Below, in pieces: positions 1 through 8,295 of a DNA stretch of 64,000 bases (within the stretch, counting starts at the first letter, position 1; each line of letters opens with the position of its first letter). The notes under the pieces were generated by a model. That model saw only the letters and a list, made by a program, of their open reading frames with translations. It was not told where the DNA came from and made no database searches. Position numbers and translations under genes: made by a program. The DNA is from CAWAYR01 sp050250875 (GTDB lineage: Bacteria > Acidobacteriota > Vicinamibacteria > Vicinamibacterales > UBA2999), in assembly GCA_050250875.1 (NCBI GenBank), contig JBFWNV010000002.1, positions 496,001 through 560,000 of the forward strand. Reading direction: 5' to 3'.

Positions 1-141
1 GAAGCGGGGGGCCGGCGCGGGTGCGGGCGCCGGCGCGGCGAGCGGACGGCGCGCCAGTCCAGCCGCCAGCGCCGCGACGGAACCGGCGAGCCACGCGCGG
101 CGGGTCAACGGCAGGGGACGGCACGGCTCGCGACGGGACAT
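1..141 (-). CDS. Tat-exported protein, N-terminal fragment (runs off window start)
   Basis: Only the first 47 codons are inside the window, reading leftward from an ATG at 141. The N-terminus has a twin-arginine export signal (LTRRAWLAG at residues 12-20), then a short Ala/Leu/Gly hydrophobic segment and an Ala-Pro repeat spacer, a usual layout for a Tat-secreted periplasmic enzyme or substrate-binding protein. The catalytic part lies outside the window, so no function is assigned. The next gene on this strand is more than 230 bp upstream, so it probably has its own promoter. Confidence 0.65.
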   Translation of the reverse strand, partial: MSRREPCRPLPLTRRAWLAGSVAALAAGLARRPLAAPAPAPAPAPRF

Positions 142-206
142 GGGCGCTGGATGATACCCCGCCCGCGGGCGGTCCCCGCCTTCGTGGTGCACGCCGGCGC
201 GAACGG

Positions 207-325
207 TCAGGGACGTGGTGTGGGTCGGGCGGCGCCGAACAGGTAGTCGATCGTCAGGTGCGTCATCGCCTTCACTCCCACCGGCAGCGCGCATTCGTCG
301 GCGACGACCGACGGCGAGTGGTTCA
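207..325 (-). pseudogene. Possible decayed C-terminal fragment of a hydrolase
   Basis: Between the Tat protein and the alpha/beta hydrolase a minus-strand frame ending at 207 reads NHSPSVVADECALPVG, then KAMTHLTIDYLFG. This looks like the last helix-rich tail of a secreted amidohydrolase or M20/M28-type peptidase. No start codon or upstream domain in the same frame belongs to it, because further upstream the frame runs into the antisense of the hydrolase gene. I read it as a remnant. Family assignment is a guess; the observation is only that protein-like sequence with coding-type third-position GC survives here. Confidence 0.25.
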
Positions 326-379
326 GGGGGCGGTGCCGGTGAGCGCGCCGACCTGCACGTTGGCGTCGCCGCCGGCGGC

Positions 380-1234
380 TCATGCCGACGCCAGCCGATG
401 CGCCCGCAGGAAGGAGCGGATCTGGCGCACGGCCAGGGGAATGCGTTCCTTGGGTTCCTTCCACGGGAACATGCTCACCTCGGCCTTGGGCGCGAGCATC
501 GCGGCCTCCATGGCCACGGCGTACGGATGCGCCGGGATGTCGTCGGGCAGGATCAGGACCGGCGTCTGGCACCCGCGCACGAACTCGCGCGTCACGGTGA
601 AGACGAAGTCGCCGTTCTTGTACATCCTGGTCAGGAACTGGTCGACCATCGCCATGGTGATCTCGGGACGCCGCTTGACCAGCGCGGCCCCCCAGCCGGC
701 CATGTTGTTGTCGTAGAAGAGGGTCGGCATGTCGGCGCGGAAGCCGCTCGGCTGCGCCAGCACTGCCGCGATGACGCGGTGCGGCGCCCGCTTCAGAAGG
801 TTCCAGATGAAGGGGCCGCCGATGCAGAACCCCATCACCATGAACCTGTCGATGCCCAGGTGATCCATCAGGCCGAGATGGTCATCGGTATACGCGTCCC
901 ACGGCCGGTCGATTTCGAGCGGACCGGAGGACTGGCCGGTATTGGCGTTGCGCAGATCCGCCGCGATACAGCGGTACTCGCCCTTGAACTCCCCGATCGC
1001 GTCGAAGGGGTTGGCCAAGCCGGCGATCGTCGAGTTCAGACCGCCGCCGGCGATGAGCAGCAGCGGAAAGCCGGAACCGGACTCCTGATAGTGGATGCGA
1101 ACGGGACCTCGTTCGTAGAGGGAGCCGACCGCGCCGCCTTGCGCGGGCGGGTGAGCCATCACCCGCTCCGCGGCGGCCATGGCCGTCACCGCGGCGCCGG
1201 TCTTCAACAGCTTGCGTCTGAGCGGATCGACCAT
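380..1234 (-). CDS. Tat-exported alpha/beta hydrolase with Cys at the nucleophile position
   Basis: 284-residue alpha/beta-hydrolase-fold protein. The start at 1234 is chosen because an AGGAGGAG ribosome binding site lies directly upstream; an in-frame ATG at 1288 has none. The N-terminus has a Tat signal (PLRRKLLKTGAAV), so the enzyme is exported folded. The oxyanion segment (IAGGG) and nucleophile elbow are visible, but the elbow reads GFCIGG, putting Cys where most members have Ser, as in dienelactone hydrolases. A likely acid residue lies in LPDDIP. The loop where the catalytic His is usually found reads FPWKEPKERIP and holds no His. Substrate unknown; activity could be altered or lost. 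Confidence 0.8.
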   Translation of the reverse strand: MVDPLRRKLLKTGAAVTAMAAAERVMAHPPAQGGAVGSLYERGPVRIHYQESGSGFPLLLIAGGGLNSTIAGLANPFDAIGEFKGEYRCIAADLRNANTGQSSGPLEIDRPWDAYTDDHLGLMDHLGIDRFMVMGFCIGGPFIWNLLKRAPHRVIAAVLAQPSGFRADMPTLFYDNNMAGWGAALVKRRPEITMAMVDQFLTRMYKNGDFVFTVTREFVRGCQTPVLILPDDIPAHPYAVAMEAAMLAPKAEVSMFPWKEPKERIPLAVRQIRSFLRAHRLASA

Positions 1235-1540
1235 GGCTCCTCCTGACTCTCGACCCGACCCCAAGCCCGTGGGCCCTTCCGGCGGCATCGAGGCGGATGG
1301 CGCGGCTCATAATCCCGCTGGACGGCGTCGGCCGCAAGGGCAAGGTCGGGCGGGGTGATGCGTGCGGTCATCTGCCCGCGCGTCAACCCGGTGGCGCAGG
1401 GCGTCACAAAGCCGTCAGTCCGACATCAGGATTGGCATCCTCGAAACGCGCGAAACACGTCGCTTCGGCGTTTTTCCTGCAGGCGCGTCCCCGGCGTGAA
1501 GCGGTAAGCAATTTGCTCGGGGGCTGCCGGAGGCACGCGC
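1235..1540. other. Divergent intergenic region
   Basis: About 306 bp between the divergently transcribed hydrolase (minus) and bactofilin (plus). It holds the hydrolase ribosome binding site next to 1234 and the bactofilin GGAGG site near 1528. I see no convincing small gene, repeat or hairpin. Open frames in either direction are short, Arg-rich and lack ribosome binding sites. Confidence 0.5.
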
Positions 1541-1873
1541 ATGATCGGCGGACGAACGTTAGTCATCAAGGGCGACATCTCGGGCAGCGAGGAGTTGGTG
1601 ATCGCCGGACGGGTCGAAGGCAGCATCACCCTGTCGGGGCAGACGTTGACGCTGGCTCCCGAATCGCAGGTGTCCGGCACCGTGGTCGCGGCCTCGGTGA
1701 TCGTGGCCGGGAAGCTCGACGGCCGGATCGAGGCCGAAGAGCGGGTCGAGATTCGCGCGACCGCCGTCGTCGACGGCGAGATCTCCACCCCTCGGCTGGC
1801 CGTGGTCGACGGCGCCGTCTTGACGACGACGGTCGGCATGCCGGCCGGCACCCGGCGGACGCGCGCCGCCTAG
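1541..1873 (+). CDS. Bactofilin (polymer-forming cytoskeletal protein)
   Basis: 110-residue protein made almost entirely of the right-handed beta-helix repeats of the bactofilin (DUF583) family: alternating short strands with Gly/Val/Ile at regular spacing (LVIKGDISG, LVIAGRVEGSI, VIVAGKLDGRIEAEERVEI). Bactofilins assemble into nucleotide-independent filaments at the inner membrane and help shape cells or localise cell-wall enzymes. There are no long disordered tails, only a short basic C-terminus (TRRTRAA). The start is supported by GGAGG 8 nt upstream. It is transcribed alone, convergent with the cox operon. Confidence 0.9.
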   Translation: MIGGRTLVIKGDISGSEELVIAGRVEGSITLSGQTLTLAPESQVSGTVVAASVIVAGKLDGRIEAEERVEIRATAVVDGEISTPRLAVVDGAVLTTTVGMPAGTRRTRAA

Positions 1874-1957
1874 CGCGACACCCGCACCTGCCACGGCCGG
1901 CGGCGTCCGCGGACACCGCCGGCTGCGTTCGTTCGCGGATGGCGTGTCGATCGGGAG

Positions 1958-2395
1958 CTAGCTGCCGACCTTTCCCGCCATGCACGCGAAGAACCGGTCG
2001 AGCATCATCTTCGACACGCTGCCGAGCAGCCGCTGGCCGACCCGGGCGATGGTGCCGCCCACTTCGACCTCGGCCTTCACGTCCACGGCCGTGCCGGTGC
2101 CGTCCTCGCGCAGCGTCATCACCGCATTGCCGTTCACGAACCCCGGACCGCCGCTGCCTTCCATCTGCAGCCGGTACGACTGCGGCGCCACCTGGTCGGC
2201 GAGCGTCACCGTCCCTTCGAACGTGCCGGTGATGGCAGCGACGCCGGCGGTGAGCCGCACGCGGTACTTGTCGTCGCCCATCGGCTCGAACTCCTCACAG
2301 CCGGGCACGCACGAGGCGATCACCTTGGGATCCATCAGCAGTTGCCACACGCGCTCGCGCGGCGCGGCGAAGGTGTAGGTGCCGTCGAGAGTCAT
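1958..2395 (-). CDS. coxG: CoxG-like SRPBCC protein
   Basis: 145-residue protein of the CO dehydrogenase subunit G (START/SRPBCC-fold) family. The typical opening is present (DGTYTFAAPRERVWQLLMDP, then the PGCEE region), as is the C-terminal helix LLGSVSKMMLDRFF. CoxG proteins assist maturation or membrane anchoring of molybdenum hydroxylases. The ATG overlaps the stop of the upstream VWA gene (ATGA), so translation is probably coupled. It is the last gene of the cox operon and is followed by convergent bactofilin. Confidence 0.9.
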   Translation of the reverse strand: MTLDGTYTFAAPRERVWQLLMDPKVIASCVPGCEEFEPMGDDKYRVRLTAGVAAITGTFEGTVTLADQVAPQSYRLQMEGSGGPGFVNGNAVMTLREDGTGTAVDVKAEVEVGGTIARVGQRLLGSVSKMMLDRFFACMAGKVGS

Positions 2396-3585
2396 GTGGC
2401 TATCCTCTGCGCCGGAGCCTGCCGGCGCAAGGGCCGCTGATCGGGCAGCGCGTTGAGGCGGGCGGCCAGGTCCTCGAGGTTGCGCAGGGTCCGCGCCGGC
2501 AGGAAGTCGTCCACGTAGGGCAGCGCGGCGACCAGACCGCGGGTGAGCGGCTGGTAGTCGGCGGTGCCGAGCAGCGGGCTGAGCCAGATCAAGCGGTGAC
2601 AGCTGCGTTGCAGCCGCGCCACCTGCTGCTGCAGCTCCCGGGGATCCCCGCGGTCCCAGCCGTCCGAGACCACCAGCACGACCGGACGCCGGCTGAGCAC
2701 CGAGCGCGCCCACCGCACGTGGAAGGCGCGCAGCGCGTCGCCGATGCGCGTCCCGCCCGACCAGTCGGGCACCTGGCGCGACACCGCCGTGATGGCCGTG
2801 TCGATCGACCCGCGTGACAGCTCGCGGGTCACCCGCGTGAGGCGGGTGGCGAACAGGAACACCTCGACCCGGCCACGCGCCCGCTGCAGCGCGTAGGCGA
2901 AGTGCAGCAGCATGCGCGAATAGCGTTCCATCGAGCCGCTCACGTCGGCGAGGAGCACCAGCGGGCGCGGCCGCGTCGTGCGGACACGCGTCGGCCAGTG
3001 CAGCAGCTCGCCGGTGCGCGTCTGGTGCCGCCACGCCCGGCGCACGTCGGGACGCGATCCGGCGCCGGCCACCCAGCGGCGCGTGCGCCGTTCGCCGGGG
3101 TGCCAGACCAGGGCCGTCAACGCCGCGCGCACCTGCGCGAGCTCCGCCGGCGTGACGTCGGCGAAGTCCTGATCGCGCAGTGCCTCGGCGCCGCTCCAGG
3201 TCTGGATCTCGCCTTCGGGAAGGGGGGCCGGCCGGTCGGCATCGTCCGACTGCGCCTCGTCGGGGGCGGCGTCCATCTCGGGCAGCACGACATCCACCTG
3301 CAGCGTCGTCGTGCCGTGAGGATCGCCGAGCGACCGCAGATCGCGTCGCCCCCAGCGTTCGCCGTGGTCCTTCCAGAAGGCGTCGAACGCGGCGTCGAAG
3401 ATCGCCAGGTCGACAGCCCGGCTGACCAGCGTGGCGCGCAGCGCCTGCCTCACGTCGCTCCGCCGGCCGACGCCGACCGTGGCCACGGCCACCAGTGCCT
3501 GACGCGACTGACTCGCCGACACGTCGAGGCCGAGGGTGCGGAGCAGCCGTCCGAATGCGAGCAGGTTGGCGGCGAGCGCCGACAC
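2392..3585 (-). CDS. coxE: CoxE-type VWA domain protein
   Basis: About 397 residues. The N-terminal half is helical with an acidic linker. The C-terminal half is a von Willebrand A domain with a MIDAS motif (LADVSGSM), followed by the conserved GGTRIGDAL and VLVVSDGWDRG elements. It pairs with the MoxR ATPase upstream; in CO dehydrogenase systems this pair (CoxD/CoxE) works in post-translational maturation of the Cu/Mo site or related assembly. The GTG start at 3585 is inferred: the upstream stop is at 3594-3596 and TGAGG precedes the GTG, so the genes are separated by a few bases. Confidence 0.85.
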   Translation of the reverse strand: MSALAANLLAFGRLLRTLGLDVSASQSRQALVAVATVGVGRRSDVRQALRATLVSRAVDLAIFDAAFDAFWKDHGERWGRRDLRSLGDPHGTTTLQVDVVLPEMDAAPDEAQSDDADRPAPLPEGEIQTWSGAEALRDQDFADVTPAELAQVRAALTALVWHPGERRTRRWVAGAGSRPDVRRAWRHQTRTGELLHWPTRVRTTRPRPLVLLADVSGSMERYSRMLLHFAYALQRARGRVEVFLFATRLTRVTRELSRGSIDTAITAVSRQVPDWSGGTRIGDALRAFHVRWARSVLSRRPVVLVVSDGWDRGDPRELQQQVARLQRSCHRLIWLSPLLGTADYQPLTRGLVAALPYVDDFLPARTLRNLEDLAARLNALPDQRPLRRQAPAQRIAT

Positions 3586-3593
3586 GGCCAGCC

Positions 3594-4508
3594 TCAGCTG
3601 CGGCGCACGCCGCGCAGCATCGCCCGCGACACCACCGCGGCCAGCCGCTCGCCGCGCATCGCCTCGACGTCCTCGCGGGCCTTGAGCAGCACGCCGAGCG
3701 TGTCCTCGATCGCCGCGGCGTCCACCGTCTCGCGGTCCAGTGCCACCAGCGCCGCCACCCAGTCGAGGGTCTCGGAGATGCCGGGCGTCTTGTAGAGCTC
3801 GGCGGTGCGCAGCTCCTGGACCAGGGCGGTCACCTGGGCGGCGAGGGCCGCCGAGGCCCGTGGCGCCGCACGGGCGACGATCGCCAGCTCCTTGTCGAAG
3901 CTCGGATAGTCGATCCACTGGTAGAGGCAGCGGCGCTTCAGGGCGTCGTGCACCTCGCGCGTGCGGTTCGAGGTGAGGACGACGATCGGCGGCTCGACGG
4001 CGGCGATGGTGCCCAGCTCGGGGATCGTGATGCGGAACTCCGACAGCAGCTCCAGCAGGTAGCCCTCGAACTCCTCGTCGGCCCGGTCGATTTCGTCGAT
4101 GAGCAGCACCGGTGGGCGGCCCGGGGCGCCGCCGAGCGCCTGCAGCAGCGGCCGGCGGATCAGGAACGCCTCGCTGAAGAGCTCCTGGCGCGCCCGCTCG
4201 CGATCGACGGCATGGGTGGCTTCGAGCAGCCGCACCTCGAGCAGCTGGCGGGCGTAGTCCCACTCGTAGACGGCGTGGTGGACGTCGAGGCCCTCGTAGC
4301 ACTGCAGGCGGATCAGCTCGACGCCGAGCGCCGCGGCGATGGTGCGGGCGACGGCGGTCTTGCCGACGCCCGCTTCGCCCTCGAGGAACAGCGGCCGGCG
4401 CAGTGTGAGCGCCAGGTACACCGACACCGCGAGCGCGCGGTCGGCGACGTAGCCTTCGGCGTCGAGCCGGCGCTGAACGTCGTCGACCGACTCGACCAGC
4501 CGGGTCAC
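3594..4508 (-). CDS. coxD: CoxD-type MoxR family AAA+ ATPase
   Basis: 304-residue MoxR-class AAA+ ATPase. Walker A GEAGVGKT is at residues 44-51, Walker B is VLLIDEIDRAD, and sensor 1 is VLTSNRTRE. The length is normal for the family. It probably remodels or loads the active site of the molybdenum hydroxylase together with the neighbouring VWA protein. The GTG start overlaps the stop of coxM (GTGA), indicating translational coupling within the operon. Family certainty is high; the exact client here is inferred from context. Confidence 0.9.
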   Translation of the reverse strand: MTRLVESVDDVQRRLDAEGYVADRALAVSVYLALTLRRPLFLEGEAGVGKTAVARTIAAALGVELIRLQCYEGLDVHHAVYEWDYARQLLEVRLLEATHAVDRERARQELFSEAFLIRRPLLQALGGAPGRPPVLLIDEIDRADEEFEGYLLELLSEFRITIPELGTIAAVEPPIVVLTSNRTREVHDALKRRCLYQWIDYPSFDKELAIVARAAPRASAALAAQVTALVQELRTAELYKTPGISETLDWVAALVALDRETVDAAAIEDTLGVLLKAREDVEAMRGERLAAVVSRAMLRGVRRS

Positions 4509-5368
4509 ACCCGCGCGGCCGCGGCAGCCACGGCCCGGGCGACGTAGGTGCCGGCCACCGCGCGGCGGTACTCCGCCGACGCGAAGATGTCGCCGATCAC
4601 GTCGCCGCCCAGCGCGCCGCCGGTCTTGCCGGCGGCGGCGGCGATCGCGGCGCCGTCGAGCGCCGAGCCGACGAGGGCCGCCTCCACCGCGCCGAGGCGC
4701 AGTGGACCCGGCACCAGCCCGCCGACAGCCACCGACGCCGCGGTGCACTTGCCGCCTTGGGCGGTGACGACCGCCGCCGCCCCGATCACGGCGTAGCGCG
4801 AGGCCGGGTGCGCGAACTTCACGTAGGCGGCGCCGGTGCCCTTGGCCAGCGCCGGCACCCACACCGCCGTCACCAGCTCGCCATCGGCCAGCGCCGTGGC
4901 CATCATGCCCTGGAAGAAGTCCTTGGCCTCGACGGTGCGTGTGCCGCTTGCACCGGCGACCTCCACCGTGCCGCCGAGGGCGACGAGCACGGTGGGCAGA
5001 TCGGCGGCCGGATCGGCGTGCGCGACGCTGCCGCCGATGGTGCCGCGGTTGCGGACCGCGGGGTCGCCGATCTGGCCGGCCGCCTCGGCGAGGACAGCGC
5101 ACTGCGACCGCACGACGTCCGAAGCGGCAATCGCGGCGTGCGTCGTGGCCGCGCCGATGCGGACCCCGCCGCTGGCGGCGCTGATGCCGCGCAGCTCGGC
5201 GACGCGGCCGATGTCGATGAGCGCACTGGGCGCGGCCAGCCGCAGCTTGAGCAGCGGCAGCAGGCTGTGGCCACCGGCCAGCAGCTTGGCGCCGGGATTG
5301 GCGGCGAGCAGCTTCCGGGCGTCGGCAATCGACGAGGCGCGGTGATAGGCGAAGGACGGTGAGTACAT
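4505..5368 (-). CDS. coxM: FAD-binding medium subunit of CO dehydrogenase-family enzyme
   Basis: 287-residue FAD subunit of the xanthine oxidase/CO dehydrogenase family. The two FAD-binding motifs are present: AGGHS at residues 31-35 and TIGG at 110-113. It passes electrons from the [2Fe-2S] subunit to an acceptor such as a quinone or soluble carrier. It follows coxL after a single intervening base. All three catalytic subunits are in one transcription unit. Confidence 0.92.
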   Translation of the reverse strand: MYSPSFAYHRASSIADARKLLAANPGAKLLAGGHSLLPLLKLRLAAPSALIDIGRVAELRGISAASGGVRIGAATTHAAIAASDVVRSQCAVLAEAAGQIGDPAVRNRGTIGGSVAHADPAADLPTVLVALGGTVEVAGASGTRTVEAKDFFQGMMATALADGELVTAVWVPALAKGTGAAYVKFAHPASRYAVIGAAAVVTAQGGKCTAASVAVGGLVPGPLRLGAVEAALVGSALDGAAIAAAAGKTGGALGGDVIGDIFASAEYRRAVAGTYVARAVAAAAARV

Positions 5369-5369
5369 C

Positions 5370-7727
5370 TCAGGCTCCCTTCTTCGCCGTCTGGACGGCG
5401 CGCCAGACGCGTTCCGGGGTCATCGGCATCGGCAGCTCGTGGACCCCGAGCGGCCGCAGGGCGTCGACCACCGCGTTGTACATCGTGCAGGTCGAGACGA
5501 TGGTGCCGGCTTCGCCGATGCCCTTGACGCCGAGCGGGTGGTGCGGCGACGGCGTGACCGTGGACAGCACCTCGATGTCGGGCAGGACGTCGGCGCGCGG
5601 GATCGCGTAGTCCATCAGCGTGCCGGTGAGCAGCTGGCCGTTGTCGGCGTAGACGCCTTCTTCCCACAGCGCCTGGCCGAGGCCCTGGACGACGCCGCCG
5701 TGCACCTGGCCCTCGACGATCATCGGGTTGATCTGCGGGCCGCAGTCGTCCACGCAGGCGTAGCGCTTGATGGCGATCGCGCCGGTGCCGGGATCGACCT
5801 CGACCACCGCCACGTGGGCGCCGAACGGATAGACGAAGTTGGGCGGGTCGTAGAAGCTCGACGCCTCGAGGCCGGCTTCCATGCCGGCCGGCATGTTCCA
5901 GGCCACGTTGGCCATCAGCGCCACGTCCTGGATGGTCTTGGCCTTGGCCGGCGCGCCCTTCACGAAGAACTTGCCGTCGGCGTAGTCCATGTCCTCCACC
6001 GACGCCTCGAGCAGGTGCGCCGACAGGGCCAGCGCCTTGTCCTTGATCTTCTTGAGCGCCACCGCCAGCGCCGCGCCGCCCACCGCCGTGGTGCGGCTGC
6101 CGTAGGTGCCCCAGCCCATCGGCGTCTTGTCGGTGTCGCCGTGCATCACCTTGACGTCGTTTACGTCCACGCCCAGCTCGGCGCTGACGATCTGCGCGAA
6201 GGTGGTCTCCTCGCCCTGGCCGTGCGGCTTGGTGCCGATGAAGACGTTCACCTTGCCCGACGGGTGGAAGCGGACGATCGCGCTCTCCCACAGCCCGCCC
6301 TGGAAGCCGATCGCCCCGGCCACCTGCGACGGCCCCAGCCCGCACACCTCGACGTAGGTGCAGAGGCCGATGCCCAGGTAGCGGCCCTTGGCGCGCGCCT
6401 CGGCCTGCTGCTTGCGCAGCCCGGCGTAGTCCACGTGCGCCATCAGCTTGTCGAGTGCGCCGTGGTAGTTGCCGCTGTCGTAGGTCAGCCCGGTGGCCAC
6501 GTTGTGGCCGTTGTCGAACTTCGGGATGAGGTTGATCCGCCGCACCTCGGCCGGATCCTTGCCGATGGCGTGGGCGTAGCGATCGATCAGCCGTTCGAGC
6601 AGGTAGGTGGCCTCGGGCCGGCCGGCGCCGCGATAGGCCTCGACCGGTGTGGTGTTGGTGTAGATCCCGTAGACGTCTTCCTTGACGTTGTCGATCAGAT
6701 ACGGGCCGCACAGCATCAGGCCATGCAGGATGGTCGGGATGCCGGGGGCGGCCGTGGACAGATACGCCCCCATGCCGGCCCACACCGTGCCGCGCACGCC
6801 GGTGATCCTGCCGTCGGGGGTGCCGCACAGCTCCACTTCCTGCACGTGGTCGCGGCCGTGCGTGGTGGCGACGTAGTTCTCGCTCCGCGTTTCGGTCCAC
6901 TTCACCGGGCGATTCAGCTGCATCGCGCAGAAGCAGGTGATGAAGTCGGCCGGGTACTGGGCGATCTTGGCGCCGAAGCCGCCGCCCACCTCGGGCGCGA
7001 TCACCCGCAGCTTGTCTTCGGGCACGCCCATCACCAGCGAGGCGATGAAGCGGACGATGTGCGGATTCTGCGTGGTGTTCCACAGCGTGAGTTCGCCGGT
7101 GGCGGCGGTCCACTGCGCCAGCGCCGAGCGCGGCTCCATCGGCGTGGGGATCAGACGCTGCTGGATGATGCGGTCCTTGACGACGACGGCGCCCGGGGCG
7201 GCGAAGGCGGCATCGGCGTCGCCGCCGGCCACCTTCCAATGGAAGGCCTGGTTGCCGGCGACGCTGGCGTGCAGTTGCGGCGCGCCGCTCTTCGCCGACT
7301 TCTGCGGATCGACGACCGCCGGCAGCGTCTGGTACTTGACGTCGATCAGGGCGAGGGCGTCGTGGGCCTGATACGCGGTGCCGGCCACGACGACGGCGAC
7401 GATGTCGCCGACGTAGCGCACCGTCTCGGTCGCCACCGGCAGGAACTCGGCAATCTTGAGTTCGGCGTTGGGCAGCAGCCACGCGCAGGGCATGGCGGCG
7501 ACCTTGCCGGCCAGATCCTTGCCGGTGTAGACCGCCACCACGCCGGGCGCCTTGGCCGCCTTGCTGGTGTCGATCGACACGATTTTCGCGTGGGCGTGCG
7601 GACTGCGCAGCATCGCCGCGTGCGCCATGCCGGGCAGCGAGAGGTCGTCGGTGTAGGTGCCGAGACCGGTGAGCAGCCGCGGGTCCTCGCGGCGGCGGAT
7701 CGCCGAGCCGAAGATGCGGGTGCTCAT
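5370..7727 (-). CDS. coxL: Form II (AYRGAGR-type) molybdopterin large subunit
   Basis: 785-residue molybdopterin-cytosine-dinucleotide-binding large subunit. The active-site loop reads AYRGAGR at residues 364-370, the signature of form II enzymes; true aerobic CO dehydrogenase (form I) has AYXCSFR. The catalytic Glu motif GIGEAG near the C-terminus is intact. Form II enzymes are widespread, and their substrate is often not CO but another small carbonyl, aldehyde or heterocycle. Start: ATG at 7727 in an ATGA overlap with the end of coxS. The reaction is therefore stated only as molybdenum-dependent hydroxylation or oxidation of an unknown substrate. Confidence 0.92.
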   Translation of the reverse strand: MSTRIFGSAIRRREDPRLLTGLGTYTDDLSLPGMAHAAMLRSPHAHAKIVSIDTSKAAKAPGVVAVYTGKDLAGKVAAMPCAWLLPNAELKIAEFLPVATETVRYVGDIVAVVVAGTAYQAHDALALIDVKYQTLPAVVDPQKSAKSGAPQLHASVAGNQAFHWKVAGGDADAAFAAPGAVVVKDRIIQQRLIPTPMEPRSALAQWTAATGELTLWNTTQNPHIVRFIASLVMGVPEDKLRVIAPEVGGGFGAKIAQYPADFITCFCAMQLNRPVKWTETRSENYVATTHGRDHVQEVELCGTPDGRITGVRGTVWAGMGAYLSTAAPGIPTILHGLMLCGPYLIDNVKEDVYGIYTNTTPVEAYRGAGRPEATYLLERLIDRYAHAIGKDPAEVRRINLIPKFDNGHNVATGLTYDSGNYHGALDKLMAHVDYAGLRKQQAEARAKGRYLGIGLCTYVEVCGLGPSQVAGAIGFQGGLWESAIVRFHPSGKVNVFIGTKPHGQGEETTFAQIVSAELGVDVNDVKVMHGDTDKTPMGWGTYGSRTTAVGGAALAVALKKIKDKALALSAHLLEASVEDMDYADGKFFVKGAPAKAKTIQDVALMANVAWNMPAGMEAGLEASSFYDPPNFVYPFGAHVAVVEVDPGTGAIAIKRYACVDDCGPQINPMIVEGQVHGGVVQGLGQALWEEGVYADNGQLLTGTLMDYAIPRADVLPDIEVLSTVTPSPHHPLGVKGIGEAGTIVSTCTMYNAVVDALRPLGVHELPMPMTPERVWRAVQTAKKGA

Positions 7728-8200
7728 TTCGCCCCTCCCATCGCCGCGGCGGCGGCCTGCACCGAACGGACGATGTTCTGGTACCCCGTGCACCGGCACA
7801 GGTTGCCCTCCAGCCCGTGGCGGATCTGCTCGGGCGTCGGGTTCGGCGTGTGTTGCAGCAGTTCGTGGGCGGCGAAGACCATGCCCGGCGTGCAGAACCC
7901 GCACTGCAGCCCGTGCTTGTTCCAGAACGCTTCCTGGATCGGGTGCAGCGACCCGGGCGGCGCCAGCCCCTCGATGGTCGTGACCGACGTGCCGTCGGCC
8001 TGGGCGGCCAGGCAGGTGCACGACTTGACGGCCATGCCGTCGACGAGCACGGTGCACGAGCCGCACTGGCTGGTGTCGCAGCCGACCTTGGTGCCGGTGA
8101 GCCCGAGCACGTCGCGCAGGTAATGGACGAGCAGCAGACGGGCATCCACGTCGTGCTGCTGCCGCTGACCGTTCACGGTCAGGGACACGGAGGTGTTCAT
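7724..8200 (-). CDS. coxS: [2Fe-2S] small subunit of CO dehydrogenase-family enzyme
   Basis: 158-residue iron-sulfur subunit. The N-terminal plant-type ferredoxin domain has Cys41, 46, 49 and 61, and the C-terminal helical domain has Cys100, 103, 135 and 137 (CGFC...CRC), so both [2Fe-2S] clusters can be ligated. It is the first gene of the cox operon. The start ATG at 8200 has a GGGGAGG ribosome binding site. The promoter should lie between 8200 and the upstream DUF2721 gene, whose stop is at 8296. Confidence 0.93.
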   Translation of the reverse strand: MNTSVSLTVNGQRQQHDVDARLLLVHYLRDVLGLTGTKVGCDTSQCGSCTVLVDGMAVKSCTCLAAQADGTSVTTIEGLAPPGSLHPIQEAFWNKHGLQCGFCTPGMVFAAHELLQHTPNPTPEQIRHGLEGNLCRCTGYQNIVRSVQAAAAAMGGAK

Positions 8201-8295
8201 CGCCGGCCTCCCCTGGAGAAGTCGCGGTCGTCCGGACCGGAACGGGCGGGCCGACTGCGAGCGCGGAGTATAGCTCCGATACGCGACGAAGGTGT

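Noticed and set aside
1204..1407. A small minus-strand frame overlapping the hydrolase start
   Set aside because: No ribosome binding site, Arg-rich composition and overlap with the supported hydrolase start at 1234.
5370..7727. Calling the cox operon a proven CO dehydrogenase
   Set aside because: The active-site loop is AYRGAGR (form II), not the AYXCSFR of form I, so CO oxidation is not supported by sequence.
5439..8123. An 894-codon open frame on the plus strand opposite coxL and coxS
   Set aside because: It shares codon boundaries with the real gene on the other strand and is Arg/Asp/Gly/His-rich without any motif; an antisense shadow caused by high third-position GC.
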